Source of the DNA: Jeotgalicoccus saudimassiliensis
GTDB lineage: Bacteria; Bacillota; Bacilli; Staphylococcales; Salinicoccaceae
Assembly: GCF_000756715.1 (NCBI RefSeq)
Contig: NZ_CCSE01000001.1
Location: forward strand, 744,001 to 808,000
Length of the DNA: 64,000 bases
Direction of reading: 5' to 3'
The notes under the pieces are model-generated. The model was not told where the DNA came from. It saw only the letters and a program-made list of their open reading frames with translations, and made no database searches. Of the stretch, positions 48,243 to 55,949 are shown piece after piece; the stretch's first letter is position 1; each line of letters starts with the position of its first letter. The translations under genes and the position numbers were made by a program.

Positions 48243-49235
48243 TTGAAGGAACTTGCAGAATCAATAATTAAGGATGCATATGACAGCAGCGCAAGTGATA
48301 TTCATATTACGTTTGAAAAATCAGGAGGCTCGGTAAAAAAGAGAGTCCGTGGAAAAATGATGTATGTCAGAACACTGGAGCCGGATATTTTAAAGCGGCT
48401 GATCAACTATTTAAAGTTCATTGCAGAACTGGACATCAACGAGCACAAAGTGCCGCAGAGCGGCAGAACTGACTTTTATATCGGTGAGCTGCTGTGCAGT
48501 ATACGCATCAGCACACTTCCGCTCTCGATTATGAAAGAAATTACAGTCATCAGACTGCTGAACACGAGTGCAGAAAAATCGTCGGCAGATCTTTTTTATA
48601 AAGATGAAGACTATGATTTCCTCTCGTCGTACATGAAGCTCTCACAGGGACTCATTCTCTTTACAGGACCGACAGGATCAGGGAAAAGTACCGTGATGTA
48701 CAGACTGGCAGCGGGCGTGGTTAAAGAAGGCTCGCGACAGATTATCAGCGTTGAAGACCCGGTTGAATTCGATATCGACGGACTGGTTCAGGTTGAAATT
48801 AACGATAAGGCCAAATTAACCTACGGTCCACTTATCAGGGGTGTGCTGCGCTGTGACCCCGACATTATAATGTTCGGGGAAATAAGGGACAGAATCATCG
48901 CAGAAGAGCTGTTGAAAACAAGCCTGTCCGGACATCTGGTACTCAGCACCTTCCACAGTAAAAGTGCACTGAGCACGCTGACACGTCTGAAAGATTACGG
49001 GCTGTACAAAGAGGAAATGGCGGAAAGTATTTCACTTATCGTCAATCAGCGGCTGATTCATACCGCGAAGGGTTCATATATTCTTTATGAATACATGGAT
49101 CAGGAAATGATTAAAACATATTTAAACGGCGGGACCGCCGCTTATTCGACAATTCAGGATAAGCTTCTTGAAATCTACCGTGAAGGAGCGCTGAGTGATG
49201 AAGAATATAACCATTACAAGAGGTCGTTCCAATAA
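48243..49235 (+). CDS. comGA: Competence pseudopilus assembly ATPase ComGA
   Basis: The 330-residue GspE/PilB-family ATPase has Walker A GPTGSGKST (about residue 143), VEDPVE and Walker B DIIMFGEIRD, followed by the SGHLVLSTFHS His box. It drives assembly of the ComGC pseudopilus for DNA uptake. The TTG start has GGAGGTG five bases upstream. It is first of the seven-gene comG operon and overlaps comGB by about 40 bases. Confidence 0.96.
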   Translation: MKELAESIIKDAYDSSASDIHITFEKSGGSVKKRVRGKMMYVRTLEPDILKRLINYLKFIAELDINEHKVPQSGRTDFYIGELLCSIRISTLPLSIMKEITVIRLLNTSAEKSSADLFYKDEDYDFLSSYMKLSQGLILFTGPTGSGKSTVMYRLAAGVVKEGSRQIISVEDPVEFDIDGLVQVEINDKAKLTYGPLIRGVLRCDPDIIMFGEIRDRIIAEELLKTSLSGHLVLSTFHSKSALSTLTRLKDYGLYKEEMAESISLIVNQRLIHTAKGSYILYEYMDQEMIKTYLNGGTAAYSTIQDKLLEIYREGALSDEEYNHYKRSFQ

Positions 49236-50253
49236 GCTCGGTAAATACGATGCACACTTTCTGCTGAAACTTTCAGCGCTTTTAAAAAACGGTTTTACGA
49301 TGCAGCAGGCGCTGATATTTCTGACCGAGCAGTACGAAGTCATCAGACGCGATGACAAAACGGCAATGCTCGGCCTGATAAACAGCGGCGCATCGCTCAG
49401 TGCTGTCCTCAGACATCTCGGTTTTTCAAAGTCGATTATTATGCAGGTATCATTCGCTGAAATTCACGGGGAAATTATATCGAATCTGGAACAGTCCGGA
49501 GAATATTTAACGACGCGGAAAAACACGGTTCAAAAGCTTGTTAAAACACTTCAGTATCCGCTCGTACTCGTGACAATATTTATAATTATGCTCATCCTGT
49601 TAAACTATACGGTTATTCCGCAGTTTAACGAGCTGTACAGCGCGATGCAGACAGAGAAAACGATGCTCGTCAACGTGCTTACGCTCATACTGAATTACCT
49701 GCCTTATGCGGCACTGGCCGTTACTGCTTTTGTTCTACTCGGCACAATGGTGCTCTTCATTATCATCAACCTTAAAAATACTGCACTCGCAGCGAAACTG
49801 CTGCTTAAATTACCGGTCGTGAAAACATATTTCAAATATTACGTCACATACACCTTCTCGCGTGAATTCGGATACTTTTTAAATAACGGACTCGAAGTAA
49901 AAGAAATTATTCTGCTGTTTAAAACGCAGACAATCAATCGTTATTTAAGTCTTGCGGCAGGGACTATAGAAACAGACCTCATGCAGGGCCGGTCTCTCGG
50001 AGATGCCATTACGGGAATGGAGATGCTCGACAAACGGCTCGCGGTGTTCGTCAATCACGGTGAATACAACAGCGACGTCGGACGGGAACTGATTATTTAC
50101 AGTGAATACTCATTGGAAAATATCATTATTAAAATCGAAAGCTTAACGAAGAAAATACAGCCCGTCATATTTTTAATTCTCGGGCTGTTAATCGTATGTC
50201 TGTATTTAGTCATCGTCATGCCGATTTTCGGCATGATGAGTAAAATTAACTAG
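49195..50253 (+). CDS. comGB: Competence pseudopilus membrane platform ComGB
   Basis: The 352-residue GspF-family protein has two T2SSF domains and transmembrane helices near residues 117-140, 160-190 and 320-345. It anchors the pseudopilus assembly machine in the membrane. GTG 49195 (AAGGAG six bases upstream) and ATG 49198 are both possible starts. It overlaps the end of comGA. Confidence 0.94.
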   Translation: MMKNITITRGRSNKLGKYDAHFLLKLSALLKNGFTMQQALIFLTEQYEVIRRDDKTAMLGLINSGASLSAVLRHLGFSKSIIMQVSFAEIHGEIISNLEQSGEYLTTRKNTVQKLVKTLQYPLVLVTIFIIMLILLNYTVIPQFNELYSAMQTEKTMLVNVLTLILNYLPYAALAVTAFVLLGTMVLFIIINLKNTALAAKLLLKLPVVKTYFKYYVTYTFSREFGYFLNNGLEVKEIILLFKTQTINRYLSLAAGTIETDLMQGRSLGDAITGMEMLDKRLAVFVNHGEYNSDVGRELIIYSEYSLENIIIKIESLTKKIQPVIFLILGLLIVCLYLVIVMPIFGMMSKIN

Positions 50254-50265
50254 GAGGAAATAATT

Positions 50266-50589
50266 ATGAGAAAAACGATGAACCGTAAGTTTAAGCAAAA
50301 AGAAGAGGGCTTTACACTGATTGAAATGCTGCTGGTGCTTCTCGTTATATCCGTGCTGATTATACTGATCATCCCGAATATCGCTGCACAGAGCAGAAAT
50401 GTACAGGACACAGGCTGCGAAGCACAGGTGCGCATGGTTCAGAGTCAGATTGAGGCATACACGCTGAATGAAGGCGGCAGACCATCATCCATTCAGGACC
50501 TCGTGCCGGAATACTTAACAGCTGAACAGGTCAGCTGCCAAAACGGAGAATCAATTACGATTACTAATGGCGAAGCAGCAAGAGAGTAA
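50266..50589 (+). CDS. comGC: Major competence pseudopilin ComGC
   Basis: The 107-residue type IV prepilin has a prepilin peptidase site EEG/FTLIEM (cleavage after Gly15, Glu at +5), a hydrophobic N-terminal helix, and two cysteines (TGCEAQ, VSCQNG) that can form the intramolecular disulfide. It is the main pseudopilus subunit. AGGAGG precedes the ATG. The comGD start lies inside its last codons. Confidence 0.97.
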   Translation: MRKTMNRKFKQKEEGFTLIEMLLVLLVISVLIILIIPNIAAQSRNVQDTGCEAQVRMVQSQIEAYTLNEGGRPSSIQDLVPEYLTAEQVSCQNGESITITNGEAARE

Positions 50590-50998
50590 CGGTTTTACGA
50601 TGATGGAAATGATGCTGACCCTGTTACTCGTCAGCATCATCCTGTCATTATCCGTGCCGCATTTACCAGTTTACCGGCAAAATGACACCGGTGATGAAAT
50701 CGAGACTGTCAGCTATGTTTTTCAGGGTGCCCAGATGCATGCGATGGCAACGGGCAGGTCTTACACCGTTCTGATGGATTACGATAAACAGTCAATCGAC
50801 GTCGTGGACCCCGACCGCAAAATAATATCGCAGTACAAACTGAAAGCATGCACTCTCGCCGAAGAGGGGATGAGCCGCTTCTCCTACAGACCGAACGGGG
50901 ATACCAGCGGTTTTGGTACGGTGTATCTGTCGTGCAGCGGCAGGACCGTGAAGTTTATTTTCCAGATCGTGAAAGGGAGGTTCCGAATTGAACAGTGA
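50567..50998 (+). CDS. comGD: Minor pseudopilin ComGD
   Basis: The 143-residue prepilin-like protein has the processing site SNG/FTMMEMM (Gly9/Phe10, Glu14 at +5) followed by a hydrophobic helix and a globular domain. It is needed for pseudopilus assembly. It overlaps comGC by 23 bases and comGE by 11. Confidence 0.93.
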   Translation: MAKQQESNGFTMMEMMLTLLLVSIILSLSVPHLPVYRQNDTGDEIETVSYVFQGAQMHAMATGRSYTVLMDYDKQSIDVVDPDRKIISQYKLKACTLAEEGMSRFSYRPNGDTSGFGTVYLSCSGRTVKFIFQIVKGRFRIEQ

Positions 50999-51245
50999 CG
51001 GATTTTTGTTATACGACAGTCTGCTGTCAATTATTATATTTACTGCCGTCGTTTTAATGATTCCGGGCATTCTTTATATATCAGTGACTGACTCGCTGAG
51101 CATGGAGCAGCTGACTGTCTGCCGTGAACTGTACAACATGAGTACACGTTATGACTCGGCCGAAAACTATATAAAGGCAGCGCGGAAATTTATGGAAGGG
51201 GCGGGGGTGCCGTGTGATGAACGGCTCAAAAAAATATGCAGCTGA
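50988..51245 (+). CDS. comGE: Minor pseudopilin ComGE
   Basis: The 85-residue protein starts at a TTG with AGGGAGG upstream and has SDG/FLLYDSLLSI, a prepilin-type cleavage site with Asp rather than Glu at +5, then a hydrophobic helix. Identification relies on position between comGD and comGF plus this N-terminus. The C-terminal part shows no recognised domain. Confidence 0.8.
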   Translation: MNSDGFLLYDSLLSIIIFTAVVLMIPGILYISVTDSLSMEQLTVCRELYNMSTRYDSAENYIKAARKFMEGAGVPCDERLKKICS

Positions 51246-51627
51246 CGGTTTCAGCTACATGGAAATACTTTTGTCGCTTATGACTGCATCGCTGATTATG
51301 GCTGTAATGCCGAATATACTGGTGATGTTCCAGTCACTGACACCCGTATCTGATTATTATGATACCGACATTTTCACACTGGATATTATCGACACGTACA
51401 ATGCAGCTGAAGAAATAGAAATCAGCGGACAGACAATCAGCTTTAACACCGGCAAAGACGAAGTGTCCTACCGTTATTCAAACGGCCGGATTATTAAAAG
51501 CGTAAACGGTGACGGCTTTGTCACGCTGATGTTTAATATCGAATCATTCACATTAACTGAAACAGATAAAACGATTACGCTTGAACTGAAAGGAGCTGCC
51601 AATGAAACGTTTATCTTCAGCCAATGA
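51214..51627 (+). CDS. comGF: Minor pseudopilin ComGF
   Basis: The 137-residue protein (or 136 from ATG 51217) has the prepilin site ADG/FSYMEILLSL with Glu at +5, a hydrophobic helix and a beta-rich C-terminal domain typical of ComGF. It overlaps comGE by 32 bases. The start region is purine-rich (GGGGCGGGGG) and acts as ribosome site. Confidence 0.88.
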   Translation: MMNGSKKYAADGFSYMEILLSLMTASLIMAVMPNILVMFQSLTPVSDYYDTDIFTLDIIDTYNAAEEIEISGQTISFNTGKDEVSYRYSNGRIIKSVNGDGFVTLMFNIESFTLTETDKTITLELKGAANETFIFSQ

Positions 51628-51775
51628 CGGATTTTTCAGCATATCCGTATACTTTTTACTTATATATTTAGCCGGAGTGTACTATCATTACTTTAATAGA
51701 TTTCAGCTGATACTGGATATCCGCATGAATCTTATTGAAATCTATATTTCTAGAATCCAACAAATAATAAACTAG
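51602..51775 (+). CDS. comGG: Short ComGG-like pseudopilin candidate
   Basis: This 57-residue frame starts at ATG 51602 inside comGF, with GGAGCTGCC just upstream. It encodes NDGFFSISVYFLLIYLAG, a Gly/Phe prepilin-like site followed by a hydrophobic helix, then a polar helix. It fills the comGG position and ends directly before aroK. It is much shorter than usual ComGG (over 100 residues), so it may be a reduced or degenerate version. Confidence 0.65.
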   Translation: MKRLSSANDGFFSISVYFLLIYLAGVYYHYFNRFQLILDIRMNLIEIYISRIQQIIN

Positions 51776-51787
51776 GTGATTATGCAT

Positions 51788-52294
51788 ATGATATTAATCG
51801 GCTTTATGGGATGCGGTAAAACAACTATCGCACACATACTTGGAAAACAGCTTAACAAAAAGGTCATCGATCTCGATGCAGTTATTCCTGAACTGGCAGG
51901 ACAGACGATTCCTGAAATTTTTGCGTCTGAAGGAGAAGCAGCTTTCAGGGAGTACGAATTTCAGGCGCTGAAACAAACCCTCGGGGAAGATGTAATTATT
52001 GCAACCGGCGGCGGGGTAGTGACGTACGGGAAGTCATACAGCACTTTAATTGAACTGAAAAACAGACCGGTTTATTTTTTGAATGCTCCGTTCGAAAAAT
52101 TGTATAAGCGTATTCAGCAGGATGAAAACCGCCCGCTCGGAAACCAGGACATCGAAAAAGTACGGGATCTTTATCAGTCGAGACTCGGGAAATATAAAGC
52201 ACTTTCAGATCTCGAGGTCAGCACGCTTCAGACCGTAGAAGAAACAGCCTCTGAAATCATCGCTCATATGAATCGTACGAATCACGGATCATGA
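51788..52294 (+). CDS. aroK: Shikimate kinase
   Basis: The 168-residue P-loop kinase begins MILIGFMGCGKTT and has shikimate-binding DLDAVIPE, a FREYE region, GGGVV and the ENRPLG lid. It phosphorylates shikimate in aromatic amino acid synthesis. ATG 51788 has AGGTGA eight bases upstream; two earlier in-frame starts are too close to it. It follows comGG with a 12-base gap, as in S. aureus (comG-aroK-gcvT). Confidence 0.94.
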   Translation: MILIGFMGCGKTTIAHILGKQLNKKVIDLDAVIPELAGQTIPEIFASEGEAAFREYEFQALKQTLGEDVIIATGGGVVTYGKSYSTLIELKNRPVYFLNAPFEKLYKRIQQDENRPLGNQDIEKVRDLYQSRLGKYKALSDLEVSTLQTVEETASEIIAHMNRTNHGS

Positions 52295-52303
52295 GTATTC
52301 AGC

Positions 52304-52333
52304 TTGCTATTTCAATTAAATTATGACTATAAT
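52304..52333 (+). promoter_or_regulatory. Promoter of the gcvT riboswitch leader
   Basis: TTGCTA (52304-52309) and TATAAT (52328-52333) have an 18-base spacer; transcription would start near 52340, at the 5' end of the riboswitch fold. Confidence 0.65.
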
Positions 52334-52339
52334 GTATAC

Positions 52340-52458
52340 GGATTCACAAGACAGTTACGGATGAATAATACTGGAGAGAACGCATTATGCGTCGCCGAAG
52401 GAGCAAGCCGATTCCGGTGAATCTCTCAGGCAAAAGGACAGTATTGCGACGTAATCCT
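52340..52458 (+). promoter_or_regulatory. Glycine riboswitch (single aptamer)
   Basis: The aptamer core shows GGAGAG (52373-52378), CGCCGAAGGAGCAA and TCTCAGGCAAAAGGAC, all glycine riboswitch hallmarks. P1 pairs AATACT (52367-52372) with AGTATT (52440-52445). An outer stem pairs GGATT (52340-52344) with AATCC (52453-52457). Only one aptamer is present instead of the common tandem. A terminator at 52471-52505 follows; glycine binding is expected to turn gcvT on. Confidence 0.93.
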
Positions 52459-52470
52459 GAAGATTATTTC

Positions 52471-52505
52471 AACAGGACAGCGAATAGTCACTGTCCTGTT
52501 TTATT
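52471..52505 (+). terminator. Riboswitch-controlled terminator before gcvT
   Basis: A 10-bp stem (AACAGGACAG / CTGTCCTGTT) followed by TTTATTTATTT forms the expression platform of the glycine riboswitch. Confidence 0.85.
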
Positions 52506-52525
52506 TATTTGAGGAGGAAATTGTA

Positions 52526-53608
52526 ATGAGTGAGTTAAAAAGAACACCTTTAAACGAGTACTATCATGAGAACGGTGCTAAACTGGTCGACTTCGGCGGC
52601 TGGGAAATGCCTGTTCAATTCTCAAGCATCAAAGAAGAACACACTGCAGTAAGAGAAGATGTCGGTATTTTCGATGTCAGCCACATGGGTGAAATCCGTG
52701 TAACAGGTTCACAGGCTGAAGAATTCTTAAACTATGCACTGACTAACGATGTTTCTAAGTTAACAGATGCAAAAGCTCAATACACTGCAATTGCGAATGA
52801 AAAAGGCGGCGTGATCGACGATCTTGTCATTTACAAGCTTGCTGAAAACGACTACCTGCTTATTCCTAACGCAGGCAATACTGAAGAAGACTTCGAATGG
52901 CTTTCAGCTATCGAAGGATACGATGTGAAAGTGGAAAACGTATCTGCAGACTACGGTCAGCTCGCTGTACAGGGTCCGAATGCAAGAGCGTTAGTACAAA
53001 AATTCACTGAAACTGATCTGTCAGACATGAAGATGTTCAATTTCGTAACTGATGCGAAAGTGGACGGTAAAGATGTAATTATTTCACAAAGCGGATACAC
53101 AGGAGAAGATGGTTTCGAACTATACTGTAAGCCTGAAGACACGCTTGACCTGTGGAAATTATTCAAAGACAACGGTGCCGTTGAATGCGGACTTGGTGCA
53201 CGTGATACACTGCGTCTTGAAGCGGGACTTCCACTTCACGGCCAGGACTTATCACCTGAAATCTCACCGCTTGAATCACGCATTGGATTTGCTGTTAAAG
53301 TAGACAAAGGCGATTTCATCGGTCAGCCGGTCTTAAAAGCACAAAAAGAAAACGGAATTCCACGCCGTCTGTCTCCATTTGAGATTACAGGCAAAGGAAT
53401 TGCACGTACAGACTACGAAGTTTTCGATAACGAAGGAAACAAAGTAGGGTATGTTACGAGCGGAACGCAGTCACCGACGACTAAACGTTCAATCGGTTTC
53501 GCATTAGTGGATACTGATTTCTACGAGCTTGATAAGGAATTCATCATCAAAGTCCGTAACAAAGAAGTACCTGCCAAATTCGTTAAATCACCATTCCACA
53601 AAAACTAA
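52526..53608 (+). CDS. gcvT: Aminomethyltransferase (glycine cleavage system T protein)
   Basis: The 360-residue protein starts MSELKRTPLNEYYHENGAKL and has folate-binding residues in DVSHMGEI, ISQSGYTGEDGFE and GLGARDTLRLEAGL. It transfers the aminomethyl carbon of glycine to tetrahydrofolate. GAGGAGG precedes the ATG. gcvPA and gcvPB, which normally follow, are absent: a terminator lies 17 bases after the stop. Either the P proteins are encoded elsewhere or the system is incomplete. Confidence 0.97.
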   Translation: MSELKRTPLNEYYHENGAKLVDFGGWEMPVQFSSIKEEHTAVREDVGIFDVSHMGEIRVTGSQAEEFLNYALTNDVSKLTDAKAQYTAIANEKGGVIDDLVIYKLAENDYLLIPNAGNTEEDFEWLSAIEGYDVKVENVSADYGQLAVQGPNARALVQKFTETDLSDMKMFNFVTDAKVDGKDVIISQSGYTGEDGFELYCKPEDTLDLWKLFKDNGAVECGLGARDTLRLEAGLPLHGQDLSPEISPLESRIGFAVKVDKGDFIGQPVLKAQKENGIPRRLSPFEITGKGIARTDYEVFDNEGNKVGYVTSGTQSPTTKRSIGFALVDTDFYELDKEFIIKVRNKEVPAKFVKSPFHKN

Positions 53609-53624
53609 TTCAATTTAAATTTTT

Positions 53625-53657
53625 AATCCTGCGGCTGTACAGCTGCAGGATTTTTTT
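53625..53657 (+). terminator. Terminator of gcvT
   Basis: A 12-bp stem (AATCCTGCGGCT / AGCTGCAGGATT, one wobble) with a GTAC loop is followed by seven T. Confidence 0.93.
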
Positions 53658-53673
53658 ATTTTAAATCAGCCGA

Positions 53674-53707
53674 CAAAAAAACGCCTGACCCAATCAGGTC
53701 AGACGTT
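53674..53707 (-). terminator. Terminator of the rhodanese gene
   Basis: A stem (AACGCCTGACC / GGTCAGACGTT, one mismatch) has a T-run on the reverse strand, just after the yqhL stop. Confidence 0.8.
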
Positions 53708-53719
53708 GTAATTATAATA

Positions 53720-54106
53720 TTAACGGTTTTTAGATTTAATCTTGCCCGTCCATTTGGAAATACCCTGTTTTAAAACATTGATATCTTTATGGCCGTCTTT
53801 TTTCAGCATACGTGCAGCACGCAGTGCCGTACGTCCATTTTGATCATATAAGTAAACAGGCTTGTCTTTACGTATGCCGCCTTTTTTCATCTGGAATGTC
53901 GAAATTGGAATATTTCTTGCTCCAAGAATATGACCGTGCTCGAAATTATCCTTCTCACGTAAATCGATCAGCTGCACTTTACGCAGGTCCTGATTGAATT
54001 CCGTCTCCGTTAACATGTTGACGCCTCTCATACTTAAAAATGCATTTATCACCAATGCAATGATGACAACTGCTAAAATTATTAATGCAATAATCCAGCT
54101 TTCCAC
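53720..54106 (-). CDS. yqhL: Membrane-anchored rhodanese-like protein without catalytic cysteine
   Basis: The 128-residue protein has one N-terminal transmembrane helix (about 4-24) and a rhodanese domain (LIDLREKDNFEHGHILGARNI; GRTALRAARML). The active-site loop position normally held by Cys is Asp88 (YLYDQNGRT), and the protein contains no cysteine at all. Sulfurtransferase activity is therefore not expected; a binding or scaffolding role is more likely. It lies 29 bases upstream-distal to the small membrane gene on the same strand. Confidence 0.88.
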   Translation of the reverse strand: MESWIIALIILAVVIIALVINAFLSMRGVNMLTETEFNQDLRKVQLIDLREKDNFEHGHILGARNIPISTFQMKKGGIRKDKPVYLYDQNGRTALRAARMLKKDGHKDINVLKQGISKWTGKIKSKNR

Positions 54107-54134
54107 TTAAAAACCTCTCCTTGTTATATATGTA

Positions 54135-54353
54135 TTATTTTTTACGGTATTTACGTTTGGCTCTGCGCAATGCTTTTTTATATTTCCTCTGATCTTCAGT
54201 TAAGATAAAGAAATAATAAATGCCGTAAACAATCGCGGCAAGCAGGAGCAGCAATATCAGTGAGTTGACAATCATGGCTAAGACTAAATCAAGATTCATC
54301 AAAAGTCCGATTGCAGCAACGGTCAGTACGATAATTACCAAAGCTCTTTTCAC
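54135..54353 (-). CDS. Small membrane protein with basic tail
   Basis: The 72-residue protein has two hydrophobic segments (about 4-22 and 26-50) and a very basic C-terminus (YKKALRRAKRKYRKK). It starts at GTG 54353, with GGGAG nine bases upstream, overlapping the yqhQ stop by three to four bases (GTGA), which supports translation. No family was recognised; the position suggests a YqhQ partner. Confidence 0.72.
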   Translation of the reverse strand: MKRALVIIVLTVAAIGLLMNLDLVLAMIVNSLILLLLLAAIVYGIYYFFILTEDQRKYKKALRRAKRKYRKK

Positions 54354-55258
54354 TTTTTTTCACTCCCTAAAAGATGGTTGAATGAATGTATTGCAACTTC
54401 CACCTGGTCGTTGTGCGGCTGCTTTGTCGTTAAATACTGAAGCCACAGGCCGGGGAGGCCGAGAAACTTAAACATCGGCACTTCACGAAGTCTGTTCGTC
54501 AGCTGCAGCACTTCAAATGACAGGCCGAGTACGACAGGTATCAGCAGAATTCTGTTGATTACTCTGACATAGAGCGGGTCGACCGGCACGAACATGTACA
54601 GAACGAAACCGACGAGCACGGTAAACAGTATAAACGAACTGCCGCACCGGTAATGAAGTCTTGATTCAGACTGTACATTTTCTACTGTTAGAGGCCTGTT
54701 TTGTTCAAAGCAGTTGATGACTTTATGCTCTGCACCGTGATACTGAAACAGCCGTTTTACCATCGGTGTCAGCGACAATATATATATGTAGCCGAGCAGA
54801 ATAATTAATTTTATCAGCGTTTCCAGTGCTACCTGGCCGAATTTTCCGGAAATAACACCGGAAAACACTTCGGCGACAAAAACCGGAATCAGTGTCAGTA
54901 TAAATTTACCGATGAAGAAGGTAAGTATACCGATAATTACAGTGGAAAGCACGACTTTCGCTGTATTCTGACTGCTTTTCTCGTCTGCAATTTTGTAATC
55001 CTCTCTCGGATCCCGGTCGTAACGGTCGGCGGCGAAGTCCATATGCTTCATGCCGTAAACGCTCGCTTCCAGTATTGCCACGTTGCCCCGGACGAGCGGA
55101 ATTTTTTTAAGTTTATTTAAGAACGGTTTTTCAGGGCGGGGCATGTCAAAGTAGTCGATGTCGCCGTTAGTCCGCCGTATAGCTGTCGCCATATGCGTTT
55201 TTGACTGGAACATGACGCCTTCAGGGACTGCCTGTCCGCCGTATATCAGTTTGGTCAT
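54350..55258 (-). CDS. yqhQ: DUF1385 family membrane protein YqhQ
   Basis: The 302-residue protein begins MTKLIYGGQAVPEGVMFQSK, the DUF1385 signature, followed by RRTNGDI and PLVRGNVAILEASVYGM, then several membrane helices and QYHGAEHKVINCFE with conserved His/Glu residues. Described as a metal-dependent-enzyme-like family of unsettled function. It overlaps the small membrane gene downstream and starts 15 bases after the lipoprotein gene, so the three form an operon. Confidence 0.9.
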   Translation of the reverse strand: MTKLIYGGQAVPEGVMFQSKTHMATAIRRTNGDIDYFDMPRPEKPFLNKLKKIPLVRGNVAILEASVYGMKHMDFAADRYDRDPREDYKIADEKSSQNTAKVVLSTVIIGILTFFIGKFILTLIPVFVAEVFSGVISGKFGQVALETLIKLIILLGYIYILSLTPMVKRLFQYHGAEHKVINCFEQNRPLTVENVQSESRLHYRCGSSFILFTVLVGFVLYMFVPVDPLYVRVINRILLIPVVLGLSFEVLQLTNRLREVPMFKFLGLPGLWLQYLTTKQPHNDQVEVAIHSFNHLLGSEKK

Positions 55259-55273
55259 TATGCTTCATTCTCT

Positions 55274-55834
55274 CTATAAGTATTCTGTGGCCGACTGCAG
55301 TCTGTCAATTGCTTCGTTCAGAAGGGTCTCGTCGTCTGCAGCCAGTGCATCGGCAATCTGGTTTACAGCTTCGGTAATTTCCTCATTGGCAAGAACGACA
55401 TTGGAATGTTCGCGTTCCAGAACTTCCGTCAGTTCAAGTTCACCGACAGCAGATTCATAAGTTTCTACTGTGTCTTTAACCGCATCTCTCGTTTTAATCA
55501 CTTCGCCGGTATTGACCTGATCGCCGCTGCGGTAAGCCGCAATGTGTTCATTTAACGTATTAAGATTTTTCGTAATACCGTCTGCATAAGCAGTCACGAT
55601 GTCAACATACTTTTCGACGTTCGGGTTGTCCCGGTCGCGTTCGAAGTTCACAATCTGTGTCTCGAGGTTGTCGAGATGCAGTGTCAGCTGCTTATTGCGG
55701 ACCTGTTCGGTCTGCAGCAGTCCTTCAAGTTCACTTTTATACTCTTCCTGCTCGATCAGTGTCTCCTCAGGCGAACTCCCGGAGCACCCCGCAGCAAGTA
55801 ATACTAGTAACGTTGCAGATAGTTTAAGTTTCAT
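55274..55834 (-). CDS. Predicted lipoprotein, helical
   Basis: The 186-residue protein has a lipoprotein signal peptide with lipobox LAAGC (Cys17). The mature part is acidic and almost entirely helical with heptad-like spacing. No enzymatic motif is seen. AGGAG lies eight bases before the ATG. It is the first gene of a reverse-strand set with yqhQ and shares its upstream region, including a long inverted repeat, with yqhT. Confidence 0.8.
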   Translation of the reverse strand: MKLKLSATLLVLLAAGCSGSSPEETLIEQEEYKSELEGLLQTEQVRNKQLTLHLDNLETQIVNFERDRDNPNVEKYVDIVTAYADGITKNLNTLNEHIAAYRSGDQVNTGEVIKTRDAVKDTVETYESAVGELELTEVLEREHSNVVLANEEITEAVNQIADALAADDETLLNEAIDRLQSATEYL

Positions 55835-55861
55835 CCCACATTCTCCTATATTTCATTAGAC

Positions 55862-55887
55862 TATTTTAACATGTTAACGTTAAAATA
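55862..55887. promoter_or_regulatory. Operator-like inverted repeat between divergent genes
   Basis: TATTTTAAC-ATGTTAAC-GTTAAAATA has perfect 9-bp arms. On the reverse strand it spans the gap between a TTTATA-like -35 and the TAAAAT -10 of the lipoprotein gene. A binding site for an unknown regulator is inferred. Confidence 0.5.
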
Positions 55888-55949
55888 TAAAAAGAAAATG
55901 AAATAGAGACCGGTTTCATGTAAAATGGTTATGGAGAGGTGACGGAGAA

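Noticed and set aside
52340-52470. Tandem glycine riboswitch
   Set aside because: A second set of core motifs (GGAGAG, CGCCGAAGG, CAGGCAAAAGG) was looked for on both sides and not found.
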